Source of the DNA: Clostridium collagenovorans DSM 3089
Lineage (GTDB): Bacteria; Bacillota; Clostridia; Clostridiales; Clostridiaceae
DNA length: 11,695 nucleotides
Reading direction: 5' to 3'
Assembly (NCBI RefSeq): GCF_900130005.1
Contig: NZ_FQXP01000011.1
Coordinates: forward strand, 1 to 11,695
The notes beneath the pieces are model-generated. The model ran no database searches, was not told the origin of the DNA, and was given only the letters and a program-made list of their open reading frames with translations. A program made the translations under genes and the position numbers. Below are positions 1 to 6,154 of the stretch, in pieces; the first letter of the stretch is position 1; the number at the start of each line of letters is the position of its first letter.

Positions 1-2
1 AA

Positions 3-557
3 GTTATTCGTGTTTCACTAACTCAGAGCTCTGTTTCAGCTAGTGCTTATTTAAGCGAATCAACAGTGAGTATAAGGAAAAGCTCTATCTGTAACTACCT
101 AAAAAAAAACCATTTAAAATAGATAAAGAAAAAATAACTCATATATGTATTGATGATTTTGCTACTAAAAAAAGACATACATATGGAACTATTATGATTG
201 ATATAAATACAAGATGTATTGTTGATATATTAGATTCAAGAGATGCTAAAGATGTTGCCACATGGCTGAAGGAGTATCCCAATTTAAAAGTAATTGTAAG
301 AGATGAATCTATTAGTTTCAAGGCTGCTATAGATGTTTCTCATCCAATTAGATGGATACATTAAGGGTGTTAAAAATGATTATAATTCAATAGTTAATGC
401 AATTTTACTAGATTATAATAATGGACTAGCAGAAGGCAGTGTAAATAAGTTAAAGACTATAAAAAGAATAATGTATGGACGCAATAATTTTGAGTTATTG
501 AGATCTAAAGTTATTCAATTAGAAAATTTAAAAAGGATAAATGGAATTTCATATTAA
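3..557 (+). pseudogene. ISL3-family transposase relic (frameshifted, internally deleted, 5' end outside window)
   Basis: This is the remains of a DDE transposase of the ISL3 family; it cannot make an active enzyme. Three blocks in different frames resemble successive parts of one such protein. Frame 3-119 gives a helix-turn-helix-like stretch ending SSICNYLKKN. The frame then changes at the run of nine A at 101-109. The next block, up to the stop at 362-364, contains ICIDDFATKKRHTYGTIMID and later VIVRDES, which match the family's first two catalytic Asp regions. After about position 345 the frame changes again and jumps to the C-terminal block GLAEGSVNKLKTIKRIMYGR, which carries the catalytic Glu region and ends at 557. 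Most of the domain between the second Asp and the Glu is missing, so there is an internal deletion as well as two frame changes. The 5' end is cut by the window. The family call comes from remembered conserved motifs and is quite secure. Confidence 0.85.
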
Positions 558-569
558 TTCCATTTATCT
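535..569. repeat. hairpin spanning the transposase stop codon
   Basis: A 13-bp perfect inverted repeat (arms 536-548 and 556-568, loop of 7 nt) overlaps the stop codon of the transposase relic. Its arms contain ATAAATGGAAT and its complement, which recur in the hairpin at 733-766. It could be a terminator for the old transposase or part of the element's end; no long U-tract follows on the plus strand. Confidence 0.5.
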
Positions 570-877
570 AATAACATTAGAAAGAACCGTGAAAGTTTTG
601 ACGTCTTTAATACTTTAATTTTCATATTTTCAATTGTATAATTTTTTATTTCAATATTATCCAGTGCTCTATTTAATAAATTTCTTAAAGAATACTCTTA
701 GGATTGTAGAAACTATGTTCAAATAACCCATGAAATAAATGGAATAGACTTCTCTTCCATTTATTTTTACTATATAAACAGTTTAGTCTAACAGATTCAA
801 TTATTAAATATATCTTATGAATTAACCTTTATACTTATTTTATTAATTATTAAAGGTTTTAAATATATTTAACTAAG
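558..877. other. non-coding gap between IS relic and HdeD-like gene
   Basis: No gene is visible. AAAGAACC at 581-588 resembles the outer end of ISL3 inverted repeats and may mark the right end of the element, but the left end is outside the window, so this is untested. The gap also holds the hairpin at 733-766. A weaker 8-bp stem (824-831 with 851-858) lies just below the HdeD-like gene and could end its transcript, although no U-tract follows on the minus strand. Confidence 0.4.
733..768. terminator. terminator-like hairpin, twin of the one at 535-569
   Basis: Arms 733-744 and 755-766 form a perfect 12-bp stem, with a further 3-bp inner stem. The plus-strand right side is T-rich (764-768). 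It shares ATAAATGGAAT-type arms with the hairpin at 535-569 although the loops differ, which suggests that one is a copy of the other. Which transcript it would end is unclear, because no intact plus-strand gene precedes it. Confidence 0.5.
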
Positions 878-1357
878 TTAATCTATTTTAAATCCTATAT
901 ATAACTCCCATATTGCACTTATTATAAAATAAGTACCTATTATATATGGTATAGATAAGAAAGTTGCTGTAGGATTAATAAGTATAACAACTCCTAAAAT
1001 TATTAAAATAAAATAGTATATAGTACCAAGGTTTAAACTAAATCCTTTGTACTTAACAGTTAAAGCAAGTAAAATTACTCCTCTAACCACTGACCATGAT
1101 CCATATATTACAATTAAAATATCTACACTAGTTATAGGAAGACTAATTAAGGTAATACCAAATAGAATATCAATTATTCCCATAGGGATATTTCTATTTT
1201 CTTTTACTAATACAACTACTCCTAGAATTAAAAAAATCCATCCTGAAATATTAGTTATAGTTAAAAGTGAATCAACTGGATTAGTAAAAAATATAAAGCC
1301 AAGTAACCCTAATATGGCACCTTCTAAAATAAATAGCTTTCCAAGCATCTTTTCCAT
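878..1357 (-). CDS. HdeD/DUF308-family small integral membrane protein
   Basis: The 159-aa product is almost wholly hydrophobic, with six predicted membrane segments at about residues 7-24, 33-51, 58-75, 79-101, 110-127 and 131-156. Helix-flanking NP motifs (TNPVDSL near residue 25, INPTATFLSIPYIIG near 127) and a pseudo-repeated three-pair layout are typical of the HdeD/DUF308 family. HdeD of E. coli is linked to acid resistance, but most clostridial members have no known function, so only a membrane role is inferred. The ATG at 1355-1357 is supported by GAGGTGA about 7 nt upstream. It begins 101 nt downstream of the phosphodiesterase gene on the same strand with no clear terminator between them, so the two may be co-transcribed. 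Family fairly sure, function unknown. Confidence 0.8.
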   Translation of the reverse strand: MEKMLGKLFILEGAILGLLGFIFFTNPVDSLLTITNISGWIFLILGVVVLVKENRNIPMGIIDILFGITLISLPITSVDILIVIYGSWSVVRGVILLALTVKYKGFSLNLGTIYYFILIILGVVILINPTATFLSIPYIIGTYFIISAIWELYIGFKID

Positions 1358-1458
1358 AACTTCACCTCTAAATAAAATTTTAATATATACATATCAATAT
1401 AAGTTTGTGCTAATTCTCTTATAAATACACTCACTTATTATTTAGAAGTTAAGTTCAT

Positions 1459-1920
1459 TTATGCCATAATTTCTATTTTTTCAATTCTAATTTTTTTATT
1501 TTTCAAATGTGCTATAGCCATAGTTAATGGTAGTGAGAATCTTTTTTTACCACAACTCCCAGGATTAAAATATATAGCTCCTTCCTTTATATCTGTAGAA
1601 AAACTATGTGAATGTCCATATATAAACATATCTATGGAGCTATCCTCCTTAGGAATATCCTTTTTATTATGTACCATATAAATTTTAAACCCCTCTATTT
1701 CTATTACTTCATTTTCTTTAATCTTATCCGCCCATGATTCTTTATCATTATTACCTCTAACAATGATAAGCTTACTTATTTCATTAAGTTTATCTACAAT
1801 TTCTTTAGAACCAATATCACCTGCATGAAAAATATAATCACATTCTCTTAAATTTTCCAATACTTGCTCTCTAAGAACACCATGCGTATCCGATATTATA
1901 CCTATCTTTACTTCTTTCAT
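1459..1920 (-). CDS. YfcE/MJ0936-type metallophosphoesterase (phosphodiesterase)
   Basis: The 153-aa cytosolic protein is a compact calcineurin-like phosphoesterase of usual length for the YfcE/MJ0936 group. The metal-binding motifs are all present in order: SDTHG (Asp11, His13), GD of HAGDIG (Asp35), RGNND (Asn57), VHN (His84) and GHSH (His103, His105), followed by the family's NPGS signature at 119-122. Members hydrolyse phosphodiester model substrates using two divalent metals; the natural substrate is usually unknown. In many clostridia this gene follows rdgB, but here it stands alone. The ATG at 1918-1920 begins the family-typical MKxxKIGIISD. It has no proper SD directly before it; the strong GGGAGGA lies 50 nt upstream beyond a hairpin (see 1921-1977). 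Confidence 0.92.
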   Translation of the reverse strand: MKEVKIGIISDTHGVLREQVLENLRECDYIFHAGDIGSKEIVDKLNEISKLIIVRGNNDKESWADKIKENEVIEIEGFKIYMVHNKKDIPKEDSSIDMFIYGHSHSFSTDIKEGAIYFNPGSCGKKRFSLPLTMAIAHLKNKKIRIEKIEIMA

Positions 1921-1977
1921 ATTTTAATCTTTAGTGAGACATCCTCTCTCAAATATACTTTTCTCACTAATCCTCCC
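1917..1977 (-). promoter_or_regulatory. SD - hairpin - ATG leader (split RBS or leader peptide), copy A
   Basis: Reading the minus strand, a strong SD (GGGAGGA, 1971-1977) is followed at once by a 9-bp perfect inverted repeat, TTAGTGAGA (1970-1962) with TCTCACTAA (1939-1931). Ten nt then lead to the ATG at 1920. The linear SD-to-ATG gap is 50 nt, far too long. With the hairpin folded out it becomes 10 nt, which is normal. An alternative reading is a leader ORF: GTG at 1965-1967, placed 6 nt after the SD, opens 16 codons that stop at TGA 1917-1919, overlapping the ATG of the phosphodiesterase. The same layout with nearly the same arms occurs at 6155-6214. Confidence 0.6.
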
Positions 1978-2362
1978 TTTTCTCTTATATATTTTTTAAT
2001 TAACTATATAAATTTATGCTTTTAACTAAATTCATTTAATAACTAAAAATAAATCTGAACACATCGAAGATTCTTTATTAAAATATATATACTATATCTT
2101 TGCCTTACTGTTATCTCAGATTTATCAAGAACCTTCTTATTTTATAACTCTGTATTTTTTTACTCTTATAGTATATATTTTTTAGTATGTATTTTTTCAC
2201 TCTTAATATTAACTAAAATATATACAAGTAATAAAATACTAGTATCAATAAAATTTTATAGTAAAAAATCCTCTTTAAATCAAATACAGCAACGCTTGTA
2301 CATATTGATTAAAGAGGATTAAATTTATTAATTTAGTTTTATACTAAATACAAGAATATATT
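1978..2362. other. non-coding gap between the phosphodiesterase leader and the CAP gene
   Basis: Very AT-rich with no credible gene on either strand. It should contain the promoter for the phosphodiesterase, but I see no convincing -35/-10 pair. It includes a 14-bp tandem direct repeat (2170-2183 and 2184-2197, one mismatch, unit AGTATATATTTTTT) and the terminator of the CAP gene. Confidence 0.4.
2262..2320 (-). terminator. terminator of the CAP-domain gene
   Basis: The 12-bp perfect stem (2267-2278 with 2309-2320) continues after one bulged base for 4 more pairs (2280-2283 with 2305-2308). On the minus strand it is followed by a run of T (complement of 2263-2268). It lies 43 nt beyond the CAP stop codon, a clear intrinsic terminator. 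Confidence 0.88.
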
Positions 2363-3364
2363 TTATCTATAAAACTCTTGAGTTGCATAAACCTGATTTC
2401 CTATTTTATAAACACCAGCACCTATACTAGAGAAGTTGTTTGATAAAATATTTTGTCTATGCCCTGGAGAATTCATCCAGTTATTCATAAAGCTATCTGC
2501 TAAAGCTGTTGCATCAGACATACCACCTATGTAAGCTATATTTTCTCCCCAAGCTCTATAAGAAACTCCATCTTGCTGCATTTTAGCAGTAATTAGTTGT
2601 CCTTCTGGATTTGTATGATCAAAGTATCCTCTATCACCCATATCTTGAGATTTTATTCTAGCATATTTTTCCATAGTATCATTATATGATAAAGCTGGTA
2701 CTCCTGCTTTTGCTCTTTCTTCATTAACTCTTTCAAATATTCTTTTTTCTACTGCCGCCATAAATTTATCGTTACTTGGAGTCTGTGGTTTTTCTACAGT
2801 TGGTTTATTCTCCGTAACTGGTGGTGCTGGTTTTTCAGCAACTGGTGGTTTTGGCTTTTCAGTAGCTGGTGGTGTTTGTGGTTTTTCTTGTGCCACTGGT
2901 GGAGCTTCTACAACTGGAGGTTTTTCAGTCTCAGGTTTATTATTCTCTGTTCCTCCATTTGAATCACCTTCATTATTATTAGCACTATTCTCATCGCAAT
3001 TTCCACTTTCACAATTTGGTTTATTACCCTGTGAATTATTACCCATTATAGAGTTTATAAATTTATGAACCTCACTTATAAATTCTTTTAAATTTCCTTT
3101 TAAATCATTTATAGACCCAACACCACTTAAATCTATTCTAGACTCATCACAATTATTACCTAACTTATTATTAAGTAGTATATCCTCGTTATATACCGAG
3201 TTACAATCTTTCTGACAATTTCCCTTGGTTGTTGTGCAATTACCTTGTGAACATTGAGATACACAATTGCCTCCTGTACAATTAGGACCATCAGCATATA
3301 CCTGTGTACTTACTCCCCCTACTATAGTAGCTGTTAACATTATAGCAATTAGTTTCTTTTTCAT
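2363..3364 (-). CDS. secreted CAP-domain (YkwD/SCP-like) protein with Cys-rich N-terminus
   Basis: The product (333 aa) has a signal peptide at 1-25 (MKKK, hydrophobic core, cleavage near VYADG). A Cys-rich head follows at 29-123 with nine Cys, many in repeated GNC triplets (GGNC, QGNC, KGNC, SGNC). A Pro/Glu/Lys-rich linker spans about 145-198 (PPVAEKPAPPV-like units), and a CAP domain spans about 203-333. The CAP marks are YFDHTNP (His250), WGENIAY (Glu274), WMNSPGHRQNIL (His302) and YATQEFY (Glu330). Bacterial YkwD-type CAP proteins are extracellular and mostly of unknown activity; a spore- or envelope-associated role is only a guess. The start is the ATG at 3362-3364, about 8 nt after AGAGGAG. 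A GTG three codons earlier (3371-3373) overlaps the SD and was not used. The gene is monocistronic, with its own leader and terminator. Confidence 0.9.
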   Translation of the reverse strand: MKKKLIAIMLTATIVGGVSTQVYADGPNCTGGNCVSQCSQGNCTTTKGNCQKDCNSVYNEDILLNNKLGNNCDESRIDLSGVGSINDLKGNLKEFISEVHKFINSIMGNNSQGNKPNCESGNCDENSANNNEGDSNGGTENNKPETEKPPVVEAPPVAQEKPQTPPATEKPKPPVAEKPAPPVTENKPTVEKPQTPSNDKFMAAVEKRIFERVNEERAKAGVPALSYNDTMEKYARIKSQDMGDRGYFDHTNPEGQLITAKMQQDGVSYRAWGENIAYIGGMSDATALADSFMNNWMNSPGHRQNILSNNFSSIGAGVYKIGNQVYATQEFYR

Positions 3365-3389
3365 CTGTACCACTCCTCTTTATTTTTTC

Positions 3390-3603
3390 GGACTCATCAT
3401 AGGAATCCAATATCTTATTAGTTAAAGTACTTTTTACTTTTTCTAATGCTTACGTAAAGTTATATCATATTTTTCGGGGTTTTCTTAGGATAAATTATTT
3501 CTAATCAATGATATATGCGCCTATAAATGAATCATTATCCTTTTATGGTAAACTAACAAAGCATGGTATTTTGCCTTATTAGTAGGACGAGCTTCCTTTA
3601 CCA
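3390..3603 (-). promoter_or_regulatory. candidate structured 5' leader RNA of the CAP gene
   Basis: On the minus strand the leader can fold into adjacent domains. Domain 1 (3546-3603) is a closing stem UGGUAA/UUACCA with two inner hairpins: AGGA/UCCU with a 6-nt loop, and CUAAUAAGGC/GCUUUGUUAG with a 10-nt loop, which together give a three-way junction. Two pairs of the last stem are G.U on this strand and would be A.C on the other, which favours a minus-sense RNA. Domain 2 (3487-3541) is AGGAUA/UAUCCU closing AUGAU/AUCAU. A third hairpin of 8 bp (3388-3395 with 3403-3410) ends just before the SD. It matches no riboswitch class I can recall. This was folded by eye; chance stems are common in AT-rich DNA. 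Confidence 0.4.
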
Positions 3604-3665
3604 CTTTTTTCATTGGACATAATTTCTATTTTTTAAAATCCCATTTATTTTAAGTTTAATACATA

Positions 3666-3694
3666 TATATACTTATATTAACTTATATTCTCAA
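3666..3694 (-). promoter_or_regulatory. possible sigma-A promoter of the CAP gene
   Basis: TTGAGA (3694-3689) is separated by exactly 17 nt from TATATA (3671-3666) on the minus strand. A start near 3658 would give a leader of about 290 nt that includes the structured region. It lies just beyond the aldo/keto reductase stop codon. In such AT-rich DNA a match of this quality is suggestive only. Confidence 0.35.
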
Positions 3695-3702
3695 AACACT
3701 GT

Positions 3703-4692
3703 CTATCTTTTAACTATGTTTTCGATTAATTCAAGCTCTTCTTCACTAAATTCTAATTTATCAATGCATTTAACACACTCTTCTATTTGACTTACTTTAC
3801 TTGCACCTATAAGTACAGATGTTATAGAATCTCGTCTTAATATCCATGACAAAGCCATTTGCGATAATTTCTGCCCTCTACTCTCAGCAATATCATTTAA
3901 TTTTTCTATCTTTATTAGTAGCTCCTTAGTAATATCGCTTTCATGTAAAAATACACTTGCCCCTGCAGCACGTGAATCACTTGGTATACCATTAAGATAT
4001 CTATTAGTTAATCTTCCTTCTGATAAAGGAGAATAAATTATACTACCAACATTCTCTTTTTCAAGAACATCTAATAACCCATCCTCAACCCACCTATCTA
4101 AAATTGAATAATTAACTTGATTTATAATACATGGTGTTCCAAGTTCTCTTAATATATCTATTGCTTTTTTACTTTCTTCAGCTCCATAATTAGAAATTCC
4201 AACATATAAAGCTTTACCTTGCTTAACTATTAAATCAAGAGCTTGCATTGTTTCTTCAAGTGGTGTTTCTGGATCAGGTCTGTGATGATAAAATATATCC
4301 ACATAATCAAGTCCTAACCTATTCAAACTTTGATCTAAGCTTGAAACTAAATATTTTTTAGAGCCATGATCTCCATAAGGCCCTTCCCACATTTTATACC
4401 CAGCTTTTGTAGAAATAATCATTTCATCTCTATAACTTTTAAAATCTTCTTTTAATATTCTCCCAAAGTTGATTTCTGCTGAACCTTCAGGTGGCCCATA
4501 ATTATTAGCTAAATCAAAATGTGTAATTCCTAAATCAAAGGCGCTTTTGATCATGTTTCGTGCATTATCAAAATTATCGATATCCCCAAAGTTATGCCAT
4601 AATCCTAAGGATATAGCTGGTAACTTTAATCCACTTCTACCACATCTATTGTACTTCATATTTTCATATCTATTTTCCTGTGCTGAATACAT
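3703..4692 (-). CDS. yghZ: aldo/keto reductase, YghZ/Gpr (L-glyceraldehyde-3-phosphate reductase) type
   Basis: This 329-aa cytosolic NADPH-dependent oxidoreductase has a TIM-barrel fold. The catalytic tetrad is visible: Asp60 and Tyr65 in FDLANNYG, Lys96 in STKAGY, His137 in IFYHHRPD. The coenzyme-binding loop SVLIGASK lies near the C-terminus. Motifs such as SLGLWHNFG, LANNYGPPEGSAE and YGDHGSKKYL closely follow E. coli YghZ, which reduces L-glyceraldehyde 3-phosphate and methylglyoxal. The substrate here is inferred from that similarity; the family also includes proteins named as potassium-channel beta-subunit-like. The ATG at 4690-4692 has AGGGGGA 7 nt upstream. It begins 25 nt after the spo0M stop on the same strand, so the two are probably one operon. 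No strong terminator is seen below it, only an AT-only imperfect stem at 3651-3685. Confidence 0.9.
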   Translation of the reverse strand: MYSAQENRYENMKYNRCGRSGLKLPAISLGLWHNFGDIDNFDNARNMIKSAFDLGITHFDLANNYGPPEGSAEINFGRILKEDFKSYRDEMIISTKAGYKMWEGPYGDHGSKKYLVSSLDQSLNRLGLDYVDIFYHHRPDPETPLEETMQALDLIVKQGKALYVGISNYGAEESKKAIDILRELGTPCIINQVNYSILDRWVEDGLLDVLEKENVGSIIYSPLSEGRLTNRYLNGIPSDSRAAGASVFLHESDITKELLIKIEKLNDIAESRGQKLSQMALSWILRRDSITSVLIGASKVSQIEECVKCIDKLEFSEEELELIENIVKR

Positions 4693-4717
4693 AGTGTAAT
4701 CCCCCTAGATTTATAAA

Positions 4718-5491
4718 TTACTTAGCATATTTTTTTATTAAGTTATATATACACTCTTCAATGTATTTTTTGTTTTGAAGTTCACTATATGAGAAATACA
4801 AGTTAACATGTTTCTCATCTAATTCAAATAATTCACATAGAAACGTTGGATTCTTAACCTTTCTATCCACTTCTATAAATAATTTAATTCCCGTAGAATC
4901 TCCTGTGAAGATAAGTTCCACTTCATCAAGCTTCCTCTTGAATTTTCCACTAACAGGAATAAATTCAAACTCTTGCAGTATTGGTAAGCGTCCTTTAATA
5001 GATTTACGTTCATTTTCTATTTCATTTAACTTAAATCCTAGATTTTTAAAAGCATCTAAGACATTTTGCATATATATGTTAGCTTCTACATTTAATTCAT
5101 CTCCATCAGTATCATCTACAGCACCCTCTATATCTAATCTAGTTTTAAGTTTAGTTTTATGCTTTTTGATACTAATAGGAAAATTATAATCTAATCTAAA
5201 TGAAAATGCTGCCTCTTGATATGATCCTGGTTTTACTACATGTTTAAGTGGAAATTTTATACTTGGTAAAGTATAAGTTAAACGTGCCTTTGAATCACCA
5301 GAACTACTAGTATAATTTACTGATAAATCTATAATGATACCATTTATTTTTTGTTCAACCTTTCCACCCTTAATTTTAAATACGCCTTCAACAACTCCGT
5401 CTGGAACAACAGTGCTGTTTTTCAATACTGTATCCACCTTTGCTCCACCTACACCCATTGTCGTCGCTAATGTTTTCTTAAAAAAACCCAT
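4718..5491 (-). CDS. spo0M: Spo0M-like sporulation-control protein
   Basis: The 257-aa product matches the usual length of Spo0M (about 258 aa in Bacillus subtilis) and its N-terminal signature, MGFFKKTLATTMGVGGAKVDT. It is a soluble protein without signal peptide or membrane segment, rich in alternating beta-strand patterns in the first 130 residues, as expected of the arrestin-like fold of this family. In B. subtilis Spo0M affects the onset of sporulation and cytoskeletal or cell-division behaviour; its role in clostridia is not settled. The ATG at 5489-5491 has GGAGGGG about 8 nt upstream. It is the first gene of a likely two-gene unit with the aldo/keto reductase. A long inverted-repeat element ends 26 nt above its start, so its promoter must lie in or beyond that element; no sigma-H-type promoter is evident. 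Confidence 0.9.
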   Translation of the reverse strand: MGFFKKTLATTMGVGGAKVDTVLKNSTVVPDGVVEGVFKIKGGKVEQKINGIIIDLSVNYTSSSGDSKARLTYTLPSIKFPLKHVVKPGSYQEAAFSFRLDYNFPISIKKHKTKLKTRLDIEGAVDDTDGDELNVEANIYMQNVLDAFKNLGFKLNEIENERKSIKGRLPILQEFEFIPVSGKFKRKLDEVELIFTGDSTGIKLFIEVDRKVKNPTFLCELFELDEKHVNLYFSYSELQNKKYIEECIYNLIKKYAK

Positions 5492-5517
5492 TTTTCAGTC
5501 CCCTCCTCAAGATATAA

Positions 5518-5623
5518 AATGTGGCTGTTGCATTAATAAATTCACGTATAACACCATTGTATTTATAAATTGATTAAAAACACAATATACTATGAAATTT
5601 ATTCTTATTGCCACAGCCTCATT
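5518..5623. repeat. 106-bp imperfect inverted-repeat element (MITE-like) upstream of spo0M
   Basis: The two ends of this stretch are imperfect inverted copies. The outer arms AATGTGGCTGTTGCA (5518-5532) and TGCCACAGCCTCATT (5609-5623) pair with two mismatches. AATAAATT (5535-5542) then pairs with AATTTATT (5596-5603). About 50 nt of unique sequence lies between. The GGCTGT-rich tips resemble termini of some insertion sequences, so it may be a miniature element or fused IS ends; no clear target duplication flanks it. As RNA it would form a long hairpin that could end transcription from the gene at 5723. A possible outward promoter lies inside on the minus strand: TTGTGT (5585-5580), 18 nt, TACAAT (5561-5556), pointing at spo0M. 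Confidence 0.6.
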
Positions 5624-5722
5624 GTTTAAGTCATAAATACCTATATTAATCCCCTTAGATATCTCTACAACCTTTTTATATATTATTTTACCAAAATCTT
5701 ACCTTAAGCTCTAGTGATAATA

Positions 5723-6154
5723 CTATTTTTTAGATTTTATTATACTTAAAACCTCTTCATTACTTGCTTTTATACTAAATAATAGATCCTTATCTATTTT
5801 TAGCTTACTTTCTTTCTCATTAATTTTTATATTATCGGAACCTATGTTGCTAGGACATAACTCTATATATCTAGCTGGCTCTAAATCTACAGTAAACTTT
5901 TTATCCTTAGCCCCAGTAAGTTTCATAATAGTACCTTCTTCACAATGATTTTTTATTCTTATGTCTATTATATTGTTACTTTTAGCTTTACCACCTAATA
6001 AAAGCATATTAGGAACCTTTTCAATGAATGCTTCACCAGACATAGTCATCCAGCCACCACTTAAATTCATTTTTATTACTACATTTAAACCATACTCTTT
6101 TTCTAATTTCTTAAGAGCTTGCCCTAATTCATATATATTTAATTCTAATTTCAT
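5723..6154 (-). CDS. conserved-looking cytosolic protein of unknown function
   Basis: I do not recognise this 143-aa protein. It has no signal peptide or membrane segment and a high Lys/Glu/Ile content. The first 25 residues (IYELGQALKKLEKEYGLNVVI) look like an amphipathic helix followed by a strand. A Gly/Met-rich turn LSGGWMTMSGEAF sits near 31-43, then mixed beta-strand sequence with two Cys (near 71 and 100), and a Lys-rich tail ending IIKSKK. Codon use and AT content match its neighbours, so it appears to be a real gene. The ATG at 6152-6154 has only AAAGG touching it; the strong AAGGAGGA lies 52 nt upstream beyond a hairpin, the same arrangement as for the phosphodiesterase at 1459. It stands alone, with spo0M downstream separated by the inverted-repeat element. 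Confidence 0.75.
   Translation of the reverse strand: MKLELNIYELGQALKKLEKEYGLNVVIKMNLSGGWMTMSGEAFIEKVPNMLLLGGKAKSNNIIDIRIKNHCEEGTIMKLTGAKDKKFTVDLEPARYIELCPSNIGSDNIKINEKESKLKIDKDLLFSIKASNEEVLSIIKSKK

Noticed and set aside
139..321. Minus-strand open frame opposite the transposase relic
   Set aside because: The plus-strand frame carries clear DDE transposase motifs, so the antisense frame is a shadow.
1047..1424. Long open frame on the plus strand opposite the HdeD-like gene
   Set aside because: It is antisense to a well-supported membrane protein gene, has no SD, and its composition is the mirror of hydrophobic codons. The same applies to shorter plus-strand frames opposite spo0M (4905-5573), the unknown gene (5961-6167) and the permease (9098-10495).
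2170..2197. Tandem 14-bp repeat as a possible CRISPR or iteron array
   Set aside because: There are only two AT-rich units with no spacer, no cas or rep genes nearby, and the composition makes chance likely.
3365..3373. Upstream GTG start adding three residues to the CAP protein
   Set aside because: The GTG overlaps the SD itself; the ATG at 3362-3364 has correct spacing and starts a normal signal peptide (MKKK).
3386..3402. ATGATGAGTCCGAAA on the minus strand, resembling a hammerhead ribozyme core (CUGAUGAG...CGAAA)
   Set aside because: There is no stem II between the two core halves, and the first core base differs. The stretch is better explained by the simple hairpin 3388-3410.
3651..3685. 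Inverted repeat below the aldo/keto reductase as its terminator
   Set aside because: The stem is almost entirely A/T with a bulge and no U-tract follows on the minus strand; it is too weak to call.
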